From a virus, in the IMG/VR virus record IMGVR_UViG_3300017773_000002, positions 24,454 to 88,453 of that record: a stretch of DNA of 64,000 nucleotides. The stretch is one strand, 5' to 3'. The position numbers were made by a program, and so were the translations under genes. The notes beneath the pieces are model-generated. The model saw only the letters and a list, made by a program, of their open reading frames with translations. It was not told where the DNA came from and ran no database searches. Each line of letters opens with the position of its first letter. Positions within the stretch are counted from its first letter, which is position 1. Shown here one piece after another: positions 16,792-24,399 of this stretch.

Positions 16792-16982
16792 TGAGAACAT
16801 TTAAACAGTGGAAAGATAATTTTGAGGAAACAGCCTCAACATCTACGACTTCGGTTGTAGGAACTGGAGACGATAGTTCTACAGTTGTCGTTAGAAAAAA
16901 ATATGACAGAAAAAAGAAAAGAAAAGATGTACCACCTATATTACAAAGAATGATTGACAGAAGAGAAAATCCTGAAATTTAG
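16791..16982 (+). CDS. small Ser/Thr-rich protein with capsid-targeting-like N-terminus
   Basis: The 63 residues begin MRTFKQWKDNFEETAS, followed by a low-complexity Ser/Thr/Val stretch and a basic tail (KKYDRKKKRKD). The start resembles the M-K/R-x-F-x-Q/E pattern of the other putative packaged proteins, and a protease cut after NFEE would free the tail. It overlaps the methyltransferase stop by one base. Confidence 0.55.
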   Translation: MRTFKQWKDNFEETASTSTTSVVGTGDDSSTVVVRKKYDRKKKRKDVPPILQRMIDRRENPEI

Positions 16983-16983
16983 C

Positions 16984-17012
16984 TTTACAAAATTATTTTT
17001 TTATGTTATAAT
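16984..17012 (+). promoter_or_regulatory. early sigma70-like promoter
   Basis: TTTACA (16984-16989), 17-base spacer, TATAAT (17007-17012), 28 bases before the ATG at 17040. It probably drives 17040 and the following nrdA-nrdB genes. Confidence 0.85.
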
Positions 17013-17039
17013 GTAGTAATATTATTTTGGAGTATTGTA

Positions 17040-17411
17040 ATGTCAATTTTAAACATGGAACTGGTCTTGATGACCATAGAAGAAAAATCTGTAGTATTTT
17101 TTAATGGTAATCAAAAAAGTTTAGATGACGTAAAAAAAATATTTAAGTCTCAAGATTATGATGAAAATTCTATAGTACTTGTTAATATAGAAGGTGTTTG
17201 TGACACAGATCTACCCAAAAATATATTTTTGTTAGAGAATCCGGAAAGTTCTCTTAGAAATCATATTTTATGGCAAGGTATTTTTGAGGATGTTGAATCT
17301 AATAAGTATATAATGAATAAAGTGAAAGATTTTATTTTAAATGGAAATCAACTTCTAGTGGAGAATTATGATTTTGAAGAAAGTGAACCATTTTATGACT
17401 ATAGTAAGTGA
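17040..17411 (+). CDS. hypothetical acidic protein upstream of nrdA
   Basis: The 123 residues are acidic with alternating hydrophobic strands (SVVFFNGNQ, SIVLVNIEGV, NIFLLEN) suggesting an alpha/beta fold. It is the first gene after an early promoter and lies directly before nrdA, so it may be co-expressed with nucleotide metabolism. No family recognised. Confidence 0.55.
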   Translation: MSILNMELVLMTIEEKSVVFFNGNQKSLDDVKKIFKSQDYDENSIVLVNIEGVCDTDLPKNIFLLENPESSLRNHILWQGIFEDVESNKYIMNKVKDFILNGNQLLVENYDFEESEPFYDYSK

Positions 17412-17420
17412 AGATTGATA

Positions 17421-19409
17421 ATGTCTATAAGAATAAATAAAAAAAGAGACGAGTTACTGACAGACTACGCTCTATCAATGTTACAAGACTTCTACATGCA
17501 AGAAGGTGAAGTTAGTCCACAAAATGCATATGCCCGTGCTGCCACAGCGTGGTCGACCTATAATGGAGAACTCGAAGAGGGTCTCGCACAGAGACTCTAT
17601 GAGTATGTGAGTCAGAAATGGTTCATGTTTGCCTCTCCAGTATTATCTAATGCCCCTAATCCCAGAATAAAAAAGAAAAACAAGGGTCTTCCGATATCTT
17701 GTTTCCTCACCTATGTGCCTGACACAGTCGAGGGACTCATAGAGCACTCTTCCGAACTAAGATGGTTGTCTATTATGGGTGGTGGAGTAGGAGGTCATTG
17801 GTCGGATGTCAGATCAGTTTCAGATATAGCTCCCGGCCCTATGCCCTTTTTACATACTGTCGATGCGGATATGATCGCATATCGTCAAGGTAAAACTCGG
17901 AAAGGTTCTTACGCGGCATACATGGATGTCTCCCATCCAGAAATAATCGAATTCCTTAATATGCGTATCCCCACTGGGGATGTTCAACGTAAAGCTTTGA
18001 ATCTCCATAACGCCATCAATATCAGTGATGATTTTATGGAAGCCGTAAAAAATAACAGAAACTTTCATCTAGTTTGTCCTAAAGGAAATACTATAAAAGA
18101 TACTGTCAACGCTCGTAAATTGTGGGAACGTATTTTAGAAACGAGATTTCGAACAGGGGAACCTTACCTAAATTTTATAGATACCGCCAATAGAGATCTC
18201 CCTCAACCATTAAAAGACTTGGGTTTAAAAATTCAGGGAAGCAATCTATGTAATGAAATACATTTACCCACAGACAAAGATCGTACTGCGGTTTGTTGTT
18301 TGTCCTCCCTCAACCTTGAGTATTATGAAGAATGGAAAGATACTAATATCGTTAGGGATTTGGTTCGTATGTTGGATAATGTTTTAGAACATTTTATTCA
18401 GAATGCTCCAGATAGTATAAAGAGAGCCAGATTCTCTGCGTATAGAGAAAGATCCATAGGCCTTGGTGCAATGGGTTTTCACTCTTTATTACAGAAACAT
18501 GGTGTAGCTTGGGAATCGGAGACCGCCAGAAATATAAATAATGCGGTCTTTAGTCATATCAACTCTGAGGCTGTTGCGGAGACAAAACATCTTGCAGAAA
18601 TAAGAGGAGAATATCCGGATGGTCTGGGTAGTGGTCGCAGAAACGCCCACTTAATGGCTATTGCTCCTAACGCATCTTCTGGTGTTATTTTGAGTACAAG
18701 TCCTTCTATAGAACCATCAAAGGCGAATGCTTACACACACAGAACTCGTGCTGGTTCTTTTTTAGTTAAGAATAATTACCTTATAAAATTACTAGAGGAG
18801 AAGGGGGAGAATAACGAATCCAATTGGACATCAATTATAACCAATAAAGGTTCGGTACAACATTTACCATTCCTCACAGAAGGAGAGAAAGCGGTATTTA
18901 AAACCGCACAAGAACTTGATCAGACTTGGGTTGTTCAACATGCTGGAGATCGACAAAAATATATTTGTCAAGGACAATCCGTTAATATATTTTTCCCAGC
19001 TGGGGCAGATAAACATTATGTCAATAGGGTTCATCTTATGGCTTGGAAAATAGGTTTGAAGGGATTATATTATTTAAGAACTGAAGCTAAGAGTCGTGCA
19101 GAAAATGTTTCGGAGAAGGTAGAACGAGTTGCTCTTGGGGAGGATACAAGAACTCTTGTTTATGGTATACCCAATTGTCCTTTCTGTCAGTTAGCGAAAG
19201 ATGAATTAAAATTACGTGGCATATATTATGATTATATAAACCTAAAAGAAGTGGGTAAGACTGCGGCCGAAGTCACTGGTCGAAAGGTAAAAAGTGTACC
19301 TCAAATATATGTCTCCGGAAAATATGTTGGTGGGTACGAAGATTTAATGAAGTTCTTGGACAATCCGGTCCAAGAAGAATCCGAAGAATGCAGAGCTTGT
19401 GAGGGATAA
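17421..19409 (+). CDS. nrdA: class I ribonucleotide reductase large subunit with internal glutaredoxin domain
   Basis: I start at ATG 17421 (662 residues), not at a TTG six bases upstream. The catalytic barrel has the expected cysteines: Cys94 (PISCFL), Cys277 with Glu279 (NLCNEI) and Cys292 (VCCLSSLN), plus the radical-transfer tyrosine pair in LYYLRTEAK. There is no N-terminal ATP cone, so overall activity control may be missing. From about residue 576 a glutaredoxin domain follows with CPFC (586-589) and the VPQIYV and GGYEDL signatures. The protein then ends ECRACEG, a CxxC tail like the swinging redox tail of NrdA. It reduces ribonucleotides to deoxyribonucleotides together with NrdB next door. 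Confidence 0.95.
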   Translation: MSIRINKKRDELLTDYALSMLQDFYMQEGEVSPQNAYARAATAWSTYNGELEEGLAQRLYEYVSQKWFMFASPVLSNAPNPRIKKKNKGLPISCFLTYVPDTVEGLIEHSSELRWLSIMGGGVGGHWSDVRSVSDIAPGPMPFLHTVDADMIAYRQGKTRKGSYAAYMDVSHPEIIEFLNMRIPTGDVQRKALNLHNAINISDDFMEAVKNNRNFHLVCPKGNTIKDTVNARKLWERILETRFRTGEPYLNFIDTANRDLPQPLKDLGLKIQGSNLCNEIHLPTDKDRTAVCCLSSLNLEYYEEWKDTNIVRDLVRMLDNVLEHFIQNAPDSIKRARFSAYRERSIGLGAMGFHSLLQKHGVAWESETARNINNAVFSHINSEAVAETKHLAEIRGEYPDGLGSGRRNAHLMAIAPNASSGVILSTSPSIEPSKANAYTHRTRAGSFLVKNNYLIKLLEEKGENNESNWTSIITNKGSVQHLPFLTEGEKAVFKTAQELDQTWVVQHAGDRQKYICQGQSVNIFFPAGADKHYVNRVHLMAWKIGLKGLYYLRTEAKSRAENVSEKVERVALGEDTRTLVYGIPNCPFCQLAKDELKLRGIYYDYINLKEVGKTAAEVTGRKVKSVPQIYVSGKYVGGYEDLMKFLDNPVQEESEECRACEG

Positions 19410-20411
19410 ATGTCACTATTAGAATTTAGTAAATCGTACAAACCTTTCGCCTATCCTTGGGCGGTAGATATGGTAAAAAAACATGAAGAGATTCATTGGG
19501 TAGAAGATGAAGCCGAACTTTCTGAAGATATTCAGGATTGGAAGACTAAACTTTCTGAACAAGAAAAGGAATTCATAACTCAGATATTGAGACTGTTCAC
19601 GCAGTCAGATGTTCAGGTAGGAGAAAACTATCACGAACTTCTTATACCCAAATTCAAGAATAATGAAATAAGAAATATGTTAGCGTCTTTTGCTAATCGT
19701 GAAGGTGTTCATCAACGTGCTTATGCGTTGTTAAATGACACTCTAGGTTTACCTGATGAAGAACATCACGCATTCCTAGAATATAGTGAAATGGCAGATA
19801 AGTTAGACTTCATGAAAGAGGGGAATATAAACTCCCATACCGGACTAGCACTTGTTCTAGCTCAGTCCGTATTCAATGAAGGTATGTCTCTGTTTGCATC
19901 ATTCGTGATGCTACTAAACTTCCAACGTTTCGGTAAGATGAAAGGTATGGGAACTATTGTAGAGTGGTCTATCCGTGACGAGACTATGCACGTACAGGGT
20001 AATGCAAAACTATTCCGTGAGTTCTGTGAAGAACACCCACGTATTGTTAATGACGAACTCAAGTCTAAGATCTATGAGATGGCAAAGAACGCTGTTAAGT
20101 TAGAAGACCGATTCATCAAACTTGCATATAAGTCGGGTACCATTGAAGGTCTAACTGAAACAGATGTTAAACAGTACATTCGTCACATCGCTGATCGTAG
20201 GCTTCTTCAACTCGGAATGAAACCAAAGTTTGGAGTTAAGGATAACCCATTGACTTGGTTAGATTGGGTCCTTAATGGTGCCTCGCATGATAACTTCTTT
20301 GAAAAAAGAGTGACAGAGTATTCCGTAAATGGCATGGATGGAGAATGGGGATGGGAAGAGGAAGAAGAAAGTCCGGTTTGTGGCCTAGATGGTAAAGGTT
20401 GTTTAGCATAA
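19410..20411 (+). CDS. nrdB: class I ribonucleotide reductase small subunit
   Basis: The 333 residues have all expected di-iron and radical residues: Asp in TQSDVQVG, Glu and His in REGVHQRAY with the radical Tyr seven residues after the Glu, Glu in FNEGMS, and Glu and His in RDETMH. The start directly follows the nrdA stop. The C-terminal tail, which in the family docks on the large subunit, is acidic and unusually carries two cysteines (PVCGLDGKGCLA). Partner of the NrdA-glutaredoxin protein. Confidence 0.95.
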   Translation: MSLLEFSKSYKPFAYPWAVDMVKKHEEIHWVEDEAELSEDIQDWKTKLSEQEKEFITQILRLFTQSDVQVGENYHELLIPKFKNNEIRNMLASFANREGVHQRAYALLNDTLGLPDEEHHAFLEYSEMADKLDFMKEGNINSHTGLALVLAQSVFNEGMSLFASFVMLLNFQRFGKMKGMGTIVEWSIRDETMHVQGNAKLFREFCEEHPRIVNDELKSKIYEMAKNAVKLEDRFIKLAYKSGTIEGLTETDVKQYIRHIADRRLLQLGMKPKFGVKDNPLTWLDWVLNGASHDNFFEKRVTEYSVNGMDGEWGWEEEEESPVCGLDGKGCLA

Positions 20412-20551
20412 TGTGGGAGATAGAATGCCCAATATGCGACATTTTTACAATAGTAAAGATAAGGTACGAAATAGATGAGGATGAAGTCCCTCGTTTTTGT
20501 CCTATGTGTGGTTCTGATATAGACGCTGAAGAGGTAGATGATTACGAGTAG
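20411..20551 (+). CDS. small zinc-ribbon protein
   Basis: A 46-residue frame starts in the overlap with the nrdB stop (TAATG) and ends at TAG 20549-20551. It contains ECPICD and, about 25 residues later, FCPMCGSD, a two-knuckle Cys4 zinc ribbon. The rest is acidic. Its tight coupling to nrdB supports it being real. Function unknown. Confidence 0.75.
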   Translation: MWEIECPICDIFTIVKIRYEIDEDEVPRFCPMCGSDIDAEEVDDYE

Positions 20552-20575
20552 TTAATATAGACATATATAATTGTT

Positions 20576-20998
20576 ATGTGGATATATGAAGATAAAGAAT
20601 TTAAACCCGACGATGAGTTCCTCAAAACTTATGTCGGGTTTGTTTATATGGTGACCGAAAAAGATAGTGGTAAAAAATATATTGGTAAGAAGTTATTTTG
20701 GAAACCCAAGACTTTGCCCGTCACCAAAAAGAGAAAGAGAAGAGTTAAAACTAAAGTTCAATCTGATTGGATGGATTATTATGGTTCAAGTGAGAATGTT
20801 AAATCTTTAGTTGAACAGAAAGGTGGTGAAGCTTTTAGTAGGGAGATACTTAGATTATGCAAATCTAAAGGAGACTGTTCTTACTATGAAGCTAAGTACC
20901 AATTTCAATACGAAGTACTAGAGTCTTCGGACTTTTACAATGAGTTTATTGGGTGTAAGGTACATTCCAAACACCTATCTATTAACATGAAAAAATAG
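20576..20998 (+). CDS. GIY-YIG-like endonuclease domain protein
   Basis: The 140 residues have GFVYMVTEKDSGKKYIGKKLFW near residues 21-43, matching the two strands of GIY-YIG nucleases (GFVY for GIY, KYIG for YIG). MDYYGSS and a helix with REILRLCKSK follow as in the family, and the Glu in YEAKYQ could be the metal ligand. The basic central segment would contact DNA. Short single-domain versions are frequent in marine T4-like phages and may be repair or host-DNA nucleases rather than homing enzymes. Confidence 0.7.
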   Translation: MWIYEDKEFKPDDEFLKTYVGFVYMVTEKDSGKKYIGKKLFWKPKTLPVTKKRKRRVKTKVQSDWMDYYGSSENVKSLVEQKGGEAFSREILRLCKSKGDCSYYEAKYQFQYEVLESSDFYNEFIGCKVHSKHLSINMKK

Positions 20999-21008
20999 GA
21001 AATTTATT

Positions 21009-21203
21009 ATGCCAATCAAATGGAAACCCGATACAAAAGACAGGAAAAGAAATATTACTCGGTATTATATACACACTGTTCCTACCGAAGAACTCCAAGA
21101 ATCTATTGCCAAAGATAACACTACGGGTAAGAAAAAACAAAAAGCCAGAAATGAACTGGTTCGTCGGAAGGCACCCCTAGTAGCGGAAACTGTTGAAGAT
21201 TAA
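21009..21203 (+). CDS. small basic conserved-type protein
   Basis: The 64 residues are strongly basic (KWKPDTKDRKRNITRYY) and end acidic. A ribosome site AGGAAATTT precedes ATG 21009, and the stop overlaps the next start by one base. No domain recognised. Confidence 0.6.
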   Translation: MPIKWKPDTKDRKRNITRYYIHTVPTEELQESIAKDNTTGKKKQKARNELVRRKAPLVAETVED

Positions 21204-22069
21204 TGAAAATTGCTTTACTTATAAATGGAAATTTTCATCCATATTTAAGACGAGAAATACTTAAAGAAAATTTAAGTTCTCTTCAAAAAATATTTTCCGG
21301 TTGTGATATATTTTATCAAACTTGGGATAGTGATGAAGATCGACATATATTTAAGGATATAAGGAATATTGTTGATATAAAGTGGGTACCTAAACCTCCT
21401 TTAGCTACTTACGATCCTTATCTTAAGGCTGTAGAAAATCTTCCTAAAAAAGATTTTTCCGGAATTAATAGAATAAAGAACTCTTCAGAGTCCGGAAAAC
21501 TTATGAGAGCTCACGGTTGTTTCCAACACATATCTCTATTGGAACAGTTCAATTCTATTCCTAAAGATTATGATTTTTATATAAGAACTAGGTGGGATGC
21601 TTATTTTAATAATGAATTTCCTCTTTCCGATATTTTAGAATTAGCTAAAGATAATGTCATAGGGATAGCTACTATACCTAATCATAGTAGTGTTTTAGGA
21701 AAAACGGTTCGTAATCAAAATGATAATTACCTTCGAGTTAGGTCTAGAAGAGAATCCGTAAAAAAACAGGTAGATGGGGGCATCTATTGTATCATAGATG
21801 AAGTCGGATCTAATAATGATTATTCTCCATGCAAATGGAACAACTACCTAAAAGATTTTTGTATAGTATTTAAAAAGGATGACATAATAGATTTTGACAT
21901 AATGGATCACTATGTGAAAGAAAATTTGTATGGAGCTGAATATGGTTGGCATCAAATTCTATGTAGAAAAAGAAAACATATTAATATAGATGGACTTGTT
22001 TCAATATATAGAAATATAGATACGAGTAAAAGGAGTTATGATAGATTAAATAGAGCTAATATGTTATGA
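21203..22069 (+). CDS. glycosyltransferase-like protein
   Basis: The 288 residues start with an alpha/beta pattern (MKIALLINGNFHPYLRREI, CDIFYQTWDSDED) and have DFYIRTRWDAYF near 124-135, a motif I associate with GT-A-like enzymes of surface polysaccharide loci, where the Arg and Asp lie at the sugar-nucleotide site. ATGA overlap with the next gene, a HAD/nucleotidyltransferase fusion, suggests the two act in the same sugar pathway. Confidence 0.6.
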   Translation: MKIALLINGNFHPYLRREILKENLSSLQKIFSGCDIFYQTWDSDEDRHIFKDIRNIVDIKWVPKPPLATYDPYLKAVENLPKKDFSGINRIKNSSESGKLMRAHGCFQHISLLEQFNSIPKDYDFYIRTRWDAYFNNEFPLSDILELAKDNVIGIATIPNHSSVLGKTVRNQNDNYLRVRSRRESVKKQVDGGIYCIIDEVGSNNDYSPCKWNNYLKDFCIVFKKDDIIDFDIMDHYVKENLYGAEYGWHQILCRKRKHINIDGLVSIYRNIDTSKRSYDRLNRANML

Positions 22070-23424
22070 ATCGTCCTATAAAATTAATTCTTTTTGATTT
22101 AGATGGAGTATTAGTAGATGCTAAAAGTATACATTATAAGGCTTTAAACAAAGCTTTAGGTGAAAAATATTCTATAACCGAAAGGGAACACCTTTCAATT
22201 TATGATGGATTAAAAACTATACAAAAATTAAATATGTTAACAGAACGTAAAGGTTTAGATCCAAAACTACATCCACAAATAAGTGAAAATAAACAAAAAC
22301 TCACTAGAGAAATGTTATCCGAACAAAAACCAATAGAAGAAATATGTGAGTTATTTTTAGAGTTAGAAAAACTCGGATATAAAATTGGAGTATGTTCAAA
22401 TTCAATAAGAAGGACGGTTTTAACTTCACTTTCACAAGCAAAAATAATACAACATTGTTCAGTAATTCTTTCCAATGAAGATGTCAAAAATGCTAAGCCT
22501 CACCCAGAGATATATTGGAAGGCTATGTCTATGATGGGGGTTTTGCCGGAAGAAACTGTAATCGTTGAAGATAGTCCAGCTGGATTACTATCTGCACAAA
22601 GATCTCGCGCTAATTATATACGAGTGGACAATCCTTATAATACAAATATAAATAATATAATCCCAAAAATTGAGGGTGCACCTATGATAAAAAAGTGGAA
22701 AAATGATAAATTGAATGTTCTTATACCAATGGCTGGAGCTGGTAGTCGTTTCAAAGAGGCGGGTTACACTTTTCCTAAACCACTGATAGATGTAAATGGT
22801 AAACCTATGATCCAGAATGTTGTTGAAAATCTGGGATTAGATGCTAATTATATATTTGTAGTACAAAAAGAACACAGAGAATATTATAACCTAGATACTA
22901 TGTTAGGACTAATATCCCCAAAATGCAAAATTATTGAGGTGGATAAGATGACTGAGGGAGCGGCATGTACCGCACTTTTAGCAAAAGAATATATAAACAA
23001 TGAAAATCCACTATTCTTTGCCAATTCTGATCAGTATGTTGAATGGGAAGTTATGGAGTTTATGTATTCAATGAACGAAAAGAATGCTGACGGTGGTATT
23101 GTCACATTTGAGGCTACTCATCCAAAATGGTCTTTTGCCAAAATAGATAATTTTGGTCTTGTAACAGAAGTTGCGGAAAAAAATCCTATAAGTAATCTTG
23201 CTACAGTCGGTTATTACTATTGGAAGAGTGGTAGTGATTTTGTTAAATATGCTGAACAAATGATAGAAAAAAATATTAGAGTAAATAATGAGTTTTATGT
23301 GTGTCCAGTTTTTAATCAGGCGATCGAAGATTGTAAAAAAATATATACACATAATGCTTCCAAAATGTGGGGATTGGGAACCCCAGAAGATTTGAAATAT
23401 TTTTTAGAAAATTATAAAAAATAA
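22066..23424 (+). CDS. fusion of HAD phosphatase and sugar-phosphate nucleotidyltransferase
   Basis: Residues 1-205 are a HAD-superfamily phosphatase: FDLDGVLVD at 10-18 (Asp11, Asp13), VCSNS at 109-113, Lys144 in AKPHPEIY, and VEDSPAGL at 167-174. Residues about 216-452 are a nucleotidyltransferase: LIPMAGAGSRFKEAG at 219-233 is the G-x-G-x-R nucleotide loop and FPKPLIDVNGKPMI follows with the conserved Lys. Such a protein could dephosphorylate a sugar phosphate and activate another with NTP. The neighbouring glycosyltransferase supports a small sugar-activation pathway. Confidence 0.8.
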   Translation: MNRPIKLILFDLDGVLVDAKSIHYKALNKALGEKYSITEREHLSIYDGLKTIQKLNMLTERKGLDPKLHPQISENKQKLTREMLSEQKPIEEICELFLELEKLGYKIGVCSNSIRRTVLTSLSQAKIIQHCSVILSNEDVKNAKPHPEIYWKAMSMMGVLPEETVIVEDSPAGLLSAQRSRANYIRVDNPYNTNINNIIPKIEGAPMIKKWKNDKLNVLIPMAGAGSRFKEAGYTFPKPLIDVNGKPMIQNVVENLGLDANYIFVVQKEHREYYNLDTMLGLISPKCKIIEVDKMTEGAACTALLAKEYINNENPLFFANSDQYVEWEVMEFMYSMNEKNADGGIVTFEATHPKWSFAKIDNFGLVTEVAEKNPISNLATVGYYYWKSGSDFVKYAEQMIEKNIRVNNEFYVCPVFNQAIEDCKKIYTHNASKMWGLGTPEDLKYFLENYKK

Positions 23425-23427
23425 TAT

Positions 23428-23456
23428 TTGACAAATATTTTTTATTGTGTTATAAT
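23428..23456 (+). promoter_or_regulatory. sigma70-like promoter of the tRNA cluster
   Basis: TTGACA (23428-23433), 17-base spacer, TATAAT (23451-23456), with the first tRNA starting at 23469. The promoter begins 4 bases after the upstream stop. Confidence 0.88.
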
Positions 23457-23468
23457 ACACGAATTAAT

Positions 23469-23544
23469 GCTCGGATAGCTCAGTTGGTAGAGCAGCTGAC
23501 TTGTAATCAGCAGGTCGCAGGTTCGACTCCTGTTCCGAGCTCCA
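23469..23544 (+). tRNA. tRNA-Thr (anticodon TGT)
   Basis: Full cloverleaf: acceptor GCTCGGA/TCCGAGC, anticodon stem around loop CTTGTAA, T arm GCAGG TTCGACT CCTGT, encoded CCA end. Confidence 0.95.
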
Positions 23545-23548
23545 TTTT

Positions 23549-23624
23549 GGGGGTATAGCTCAGCTGGGAGAGCGTCGCCCTTGCACGGCGAAGGTCTGCG
23601 GTTCGATCCCGCATACCTCCACCA
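23549..23624 (+). tRNA. tRNA-Ala (anticodon TGC)
   Basis: Cloverleaf with acceptor GGGGGTA/TACCTCC, which includes one G-T pair. The anticodon stem TCGCC/GGCGA surrounds loop CTTGCAC, and the CCA end is encoded. It begins four bases after tRNA-Thr. Confidence 0.94.
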
Positions 23625-23812
23625 AACGAGTCCTATGATTGAGGACTAGTAGTTATTTGTTTCTCCTATGATGAGAATGGGATTAATCATCCCAAATAGA
23701 AACACGACACCAAGTAGGTCGGTAGCTGGTACCGTTAGTCAGAAGGCTTGGAGACTATGCACGTGCAACGTATAAGGTCAAAGAAGAGTTTTGTGTCACC
23801 AGACAAATTTAT
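23625..23812 (+). ncRNA. candidate structured RNA within the tRNA cluster
   Basis: This 188-base spacer has no plausible gene but much pairing potential. AGTCCT (23629-23634) can pair with AGGACT (23642-23647). GTTTCT (23659) pairs with AGAAAC (23698), enclosing TGGGAT/ATCCCA (23678/23689). GACA (23706) pairs with TGTC (23794), enclosing CCAAG/CTTGG (23710/23747), which itself encloses CGGTA/TACCG (23720/23730). The 9-mer TCCTATGAT occurs twice (23631 and 23664). T4 itself encodes stable RNAs of unknown function in its tRNA cluster, so this could be an analogue. No known family was recognised. Confidence 0.5.
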
Positions 23813-23888
<76 letters not shown>

Positions 23889-23895
23889 TTAACTA

Positions 23896-23972
23896 GGACT
23901 GGTAGTTCAGTTGGTTAGAATGCCGGCCTGTCACGCCGGAGGTCGCGAGTTCGAGTCTCGTCCAGTCCGCCA
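23896..23972 (+). tRNA. tRNA-Asp (anticodon GTC)
   Basis: Acceptor GGACTGG/CCAGTCC, anticodon loop CTGTCAC on stem CCGGC/GCCGG, T loop TTCGAGT, encoded CCA end. Confidence 0.95.
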
Positions 23973-23987
23973 ATATAGGAAAACATC

Positions 23988-24104
23988 ATGGACCCTATAA
24001 ATATTTGGGAATCACTCAGTTACCTAGACGGAATACTCTTCTCTGTTTGGTTGGGAATTTTGTACTATGGTAAATGTTGGATTGATAACAAGTTTAAAGA
24101 TTAA
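23988..24104 (+). CDS. tiny membrane protein between tRNA genes
   Basis: A 38-residue frame from ATG 23988, preceded by AGGAAAA, to TAA 24102-24104. It has a hydrophobic stretch GILFSVWLGILYYG and a lysine-containing end. It lies between tRNA-Asp and tRNA-Tyr, where RNA processing would release it. Real but unproven. A TATAAATA at 23996 inside it may be chance. Confidence 0.45.
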   Translation: MDPINIWESLSYLDGILFSVWLGILYYGKCWIDNKFKD

Positions 24105-24113
24105 TCTAATCGG

Positions 24114-24197
24114 GGGGGGATTCCCGAGCGGCCAAAGGGATCAGACTGTAAATCTGACGCGAAAGCTTCGGTGGTTCGAATCCACCTCCCCCCACCA
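24114..24197 (+). tRNA. tRNA-Tyr (anticodon GTA)
   Basis: A class II tRNA with a long variable arm. Acceptor GGGGGGA/TCCCCCC, anticodon stem CAGA/TCTG around loop CTGTAAA, T arm GGTGG TTCGAAT CCACC, encoded CCA. Confidence 0.94.
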
Positions 24198-24207
24198 TAA
24201 AATTTTC

Positions 24208-24298
24208 GGAGAGGTGGCAGAGCGGTTGAATGCACCAGTCTTGAAAACTGGCATACGTTAATAACGTATCGTGGGTTCAAATCCCACCCTCTCCGCCA
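24208..24298 (+). tRNA. tRNA-Ser (anticodon TGA)
   Basis: A class II tRNA with a long variable arm (ATACGTTAATAACGTAT). Acceptor GGAGAGG/CCTCTCC, anticodon stem CCAGT/ACTGG around CTTGAAA, encoded CCA. Confidence 0.95.
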
Positions 24299-24336
24299 CC
24301 TTTCTCATAAAAAAACTTCATTTAATTTCAAGAAAC

Positions 24337-24393
24337 GCTTGACAAACCTTGTTGGCTGTTGTATAATGGTTACATAAATTGATAAAGAGAGAG
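24337..24393 (+). promoter_or_regulatory. early promoter plus leader cassette (57-bp repeat copy 1)
   Basis: TTGACA (24339-24344), 17-base spacer, TATAAT (24362-24367), then a leader GGTTACATAAATTGATAA and GAGAGAG ribosome site. The whole 57 bases recur exactly on the other strand at 56229-56285. It drives the gene at 24400. Confidence 0.92.
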
Positions 24394-24399
24394 TATGTT

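Noticed and set aside
23625-23812. Group I intron remnant in the tRNA cluster (GAGACTA resembles the R element)
   Set aside because: The matching S element that would pair with ACTA is not found downstream, and neither flanking tRNA is split.
23996-24003. TATAAATA as a late promoter before tRNA-Tyr
   Set aside because: It lies inside a small reading frame and the cluster already has a strong promoter; an 8-base match is expected by chance in AT-rich DNA. A similar one near 5026 inside a gene was rejected for the same reason.
24067-24261. Open frame running through tRNA-Tyr and into tRNA-Ser
   Set aside because: It overlaps two perfect cloverleaf tRNAs, so coding is implausible.
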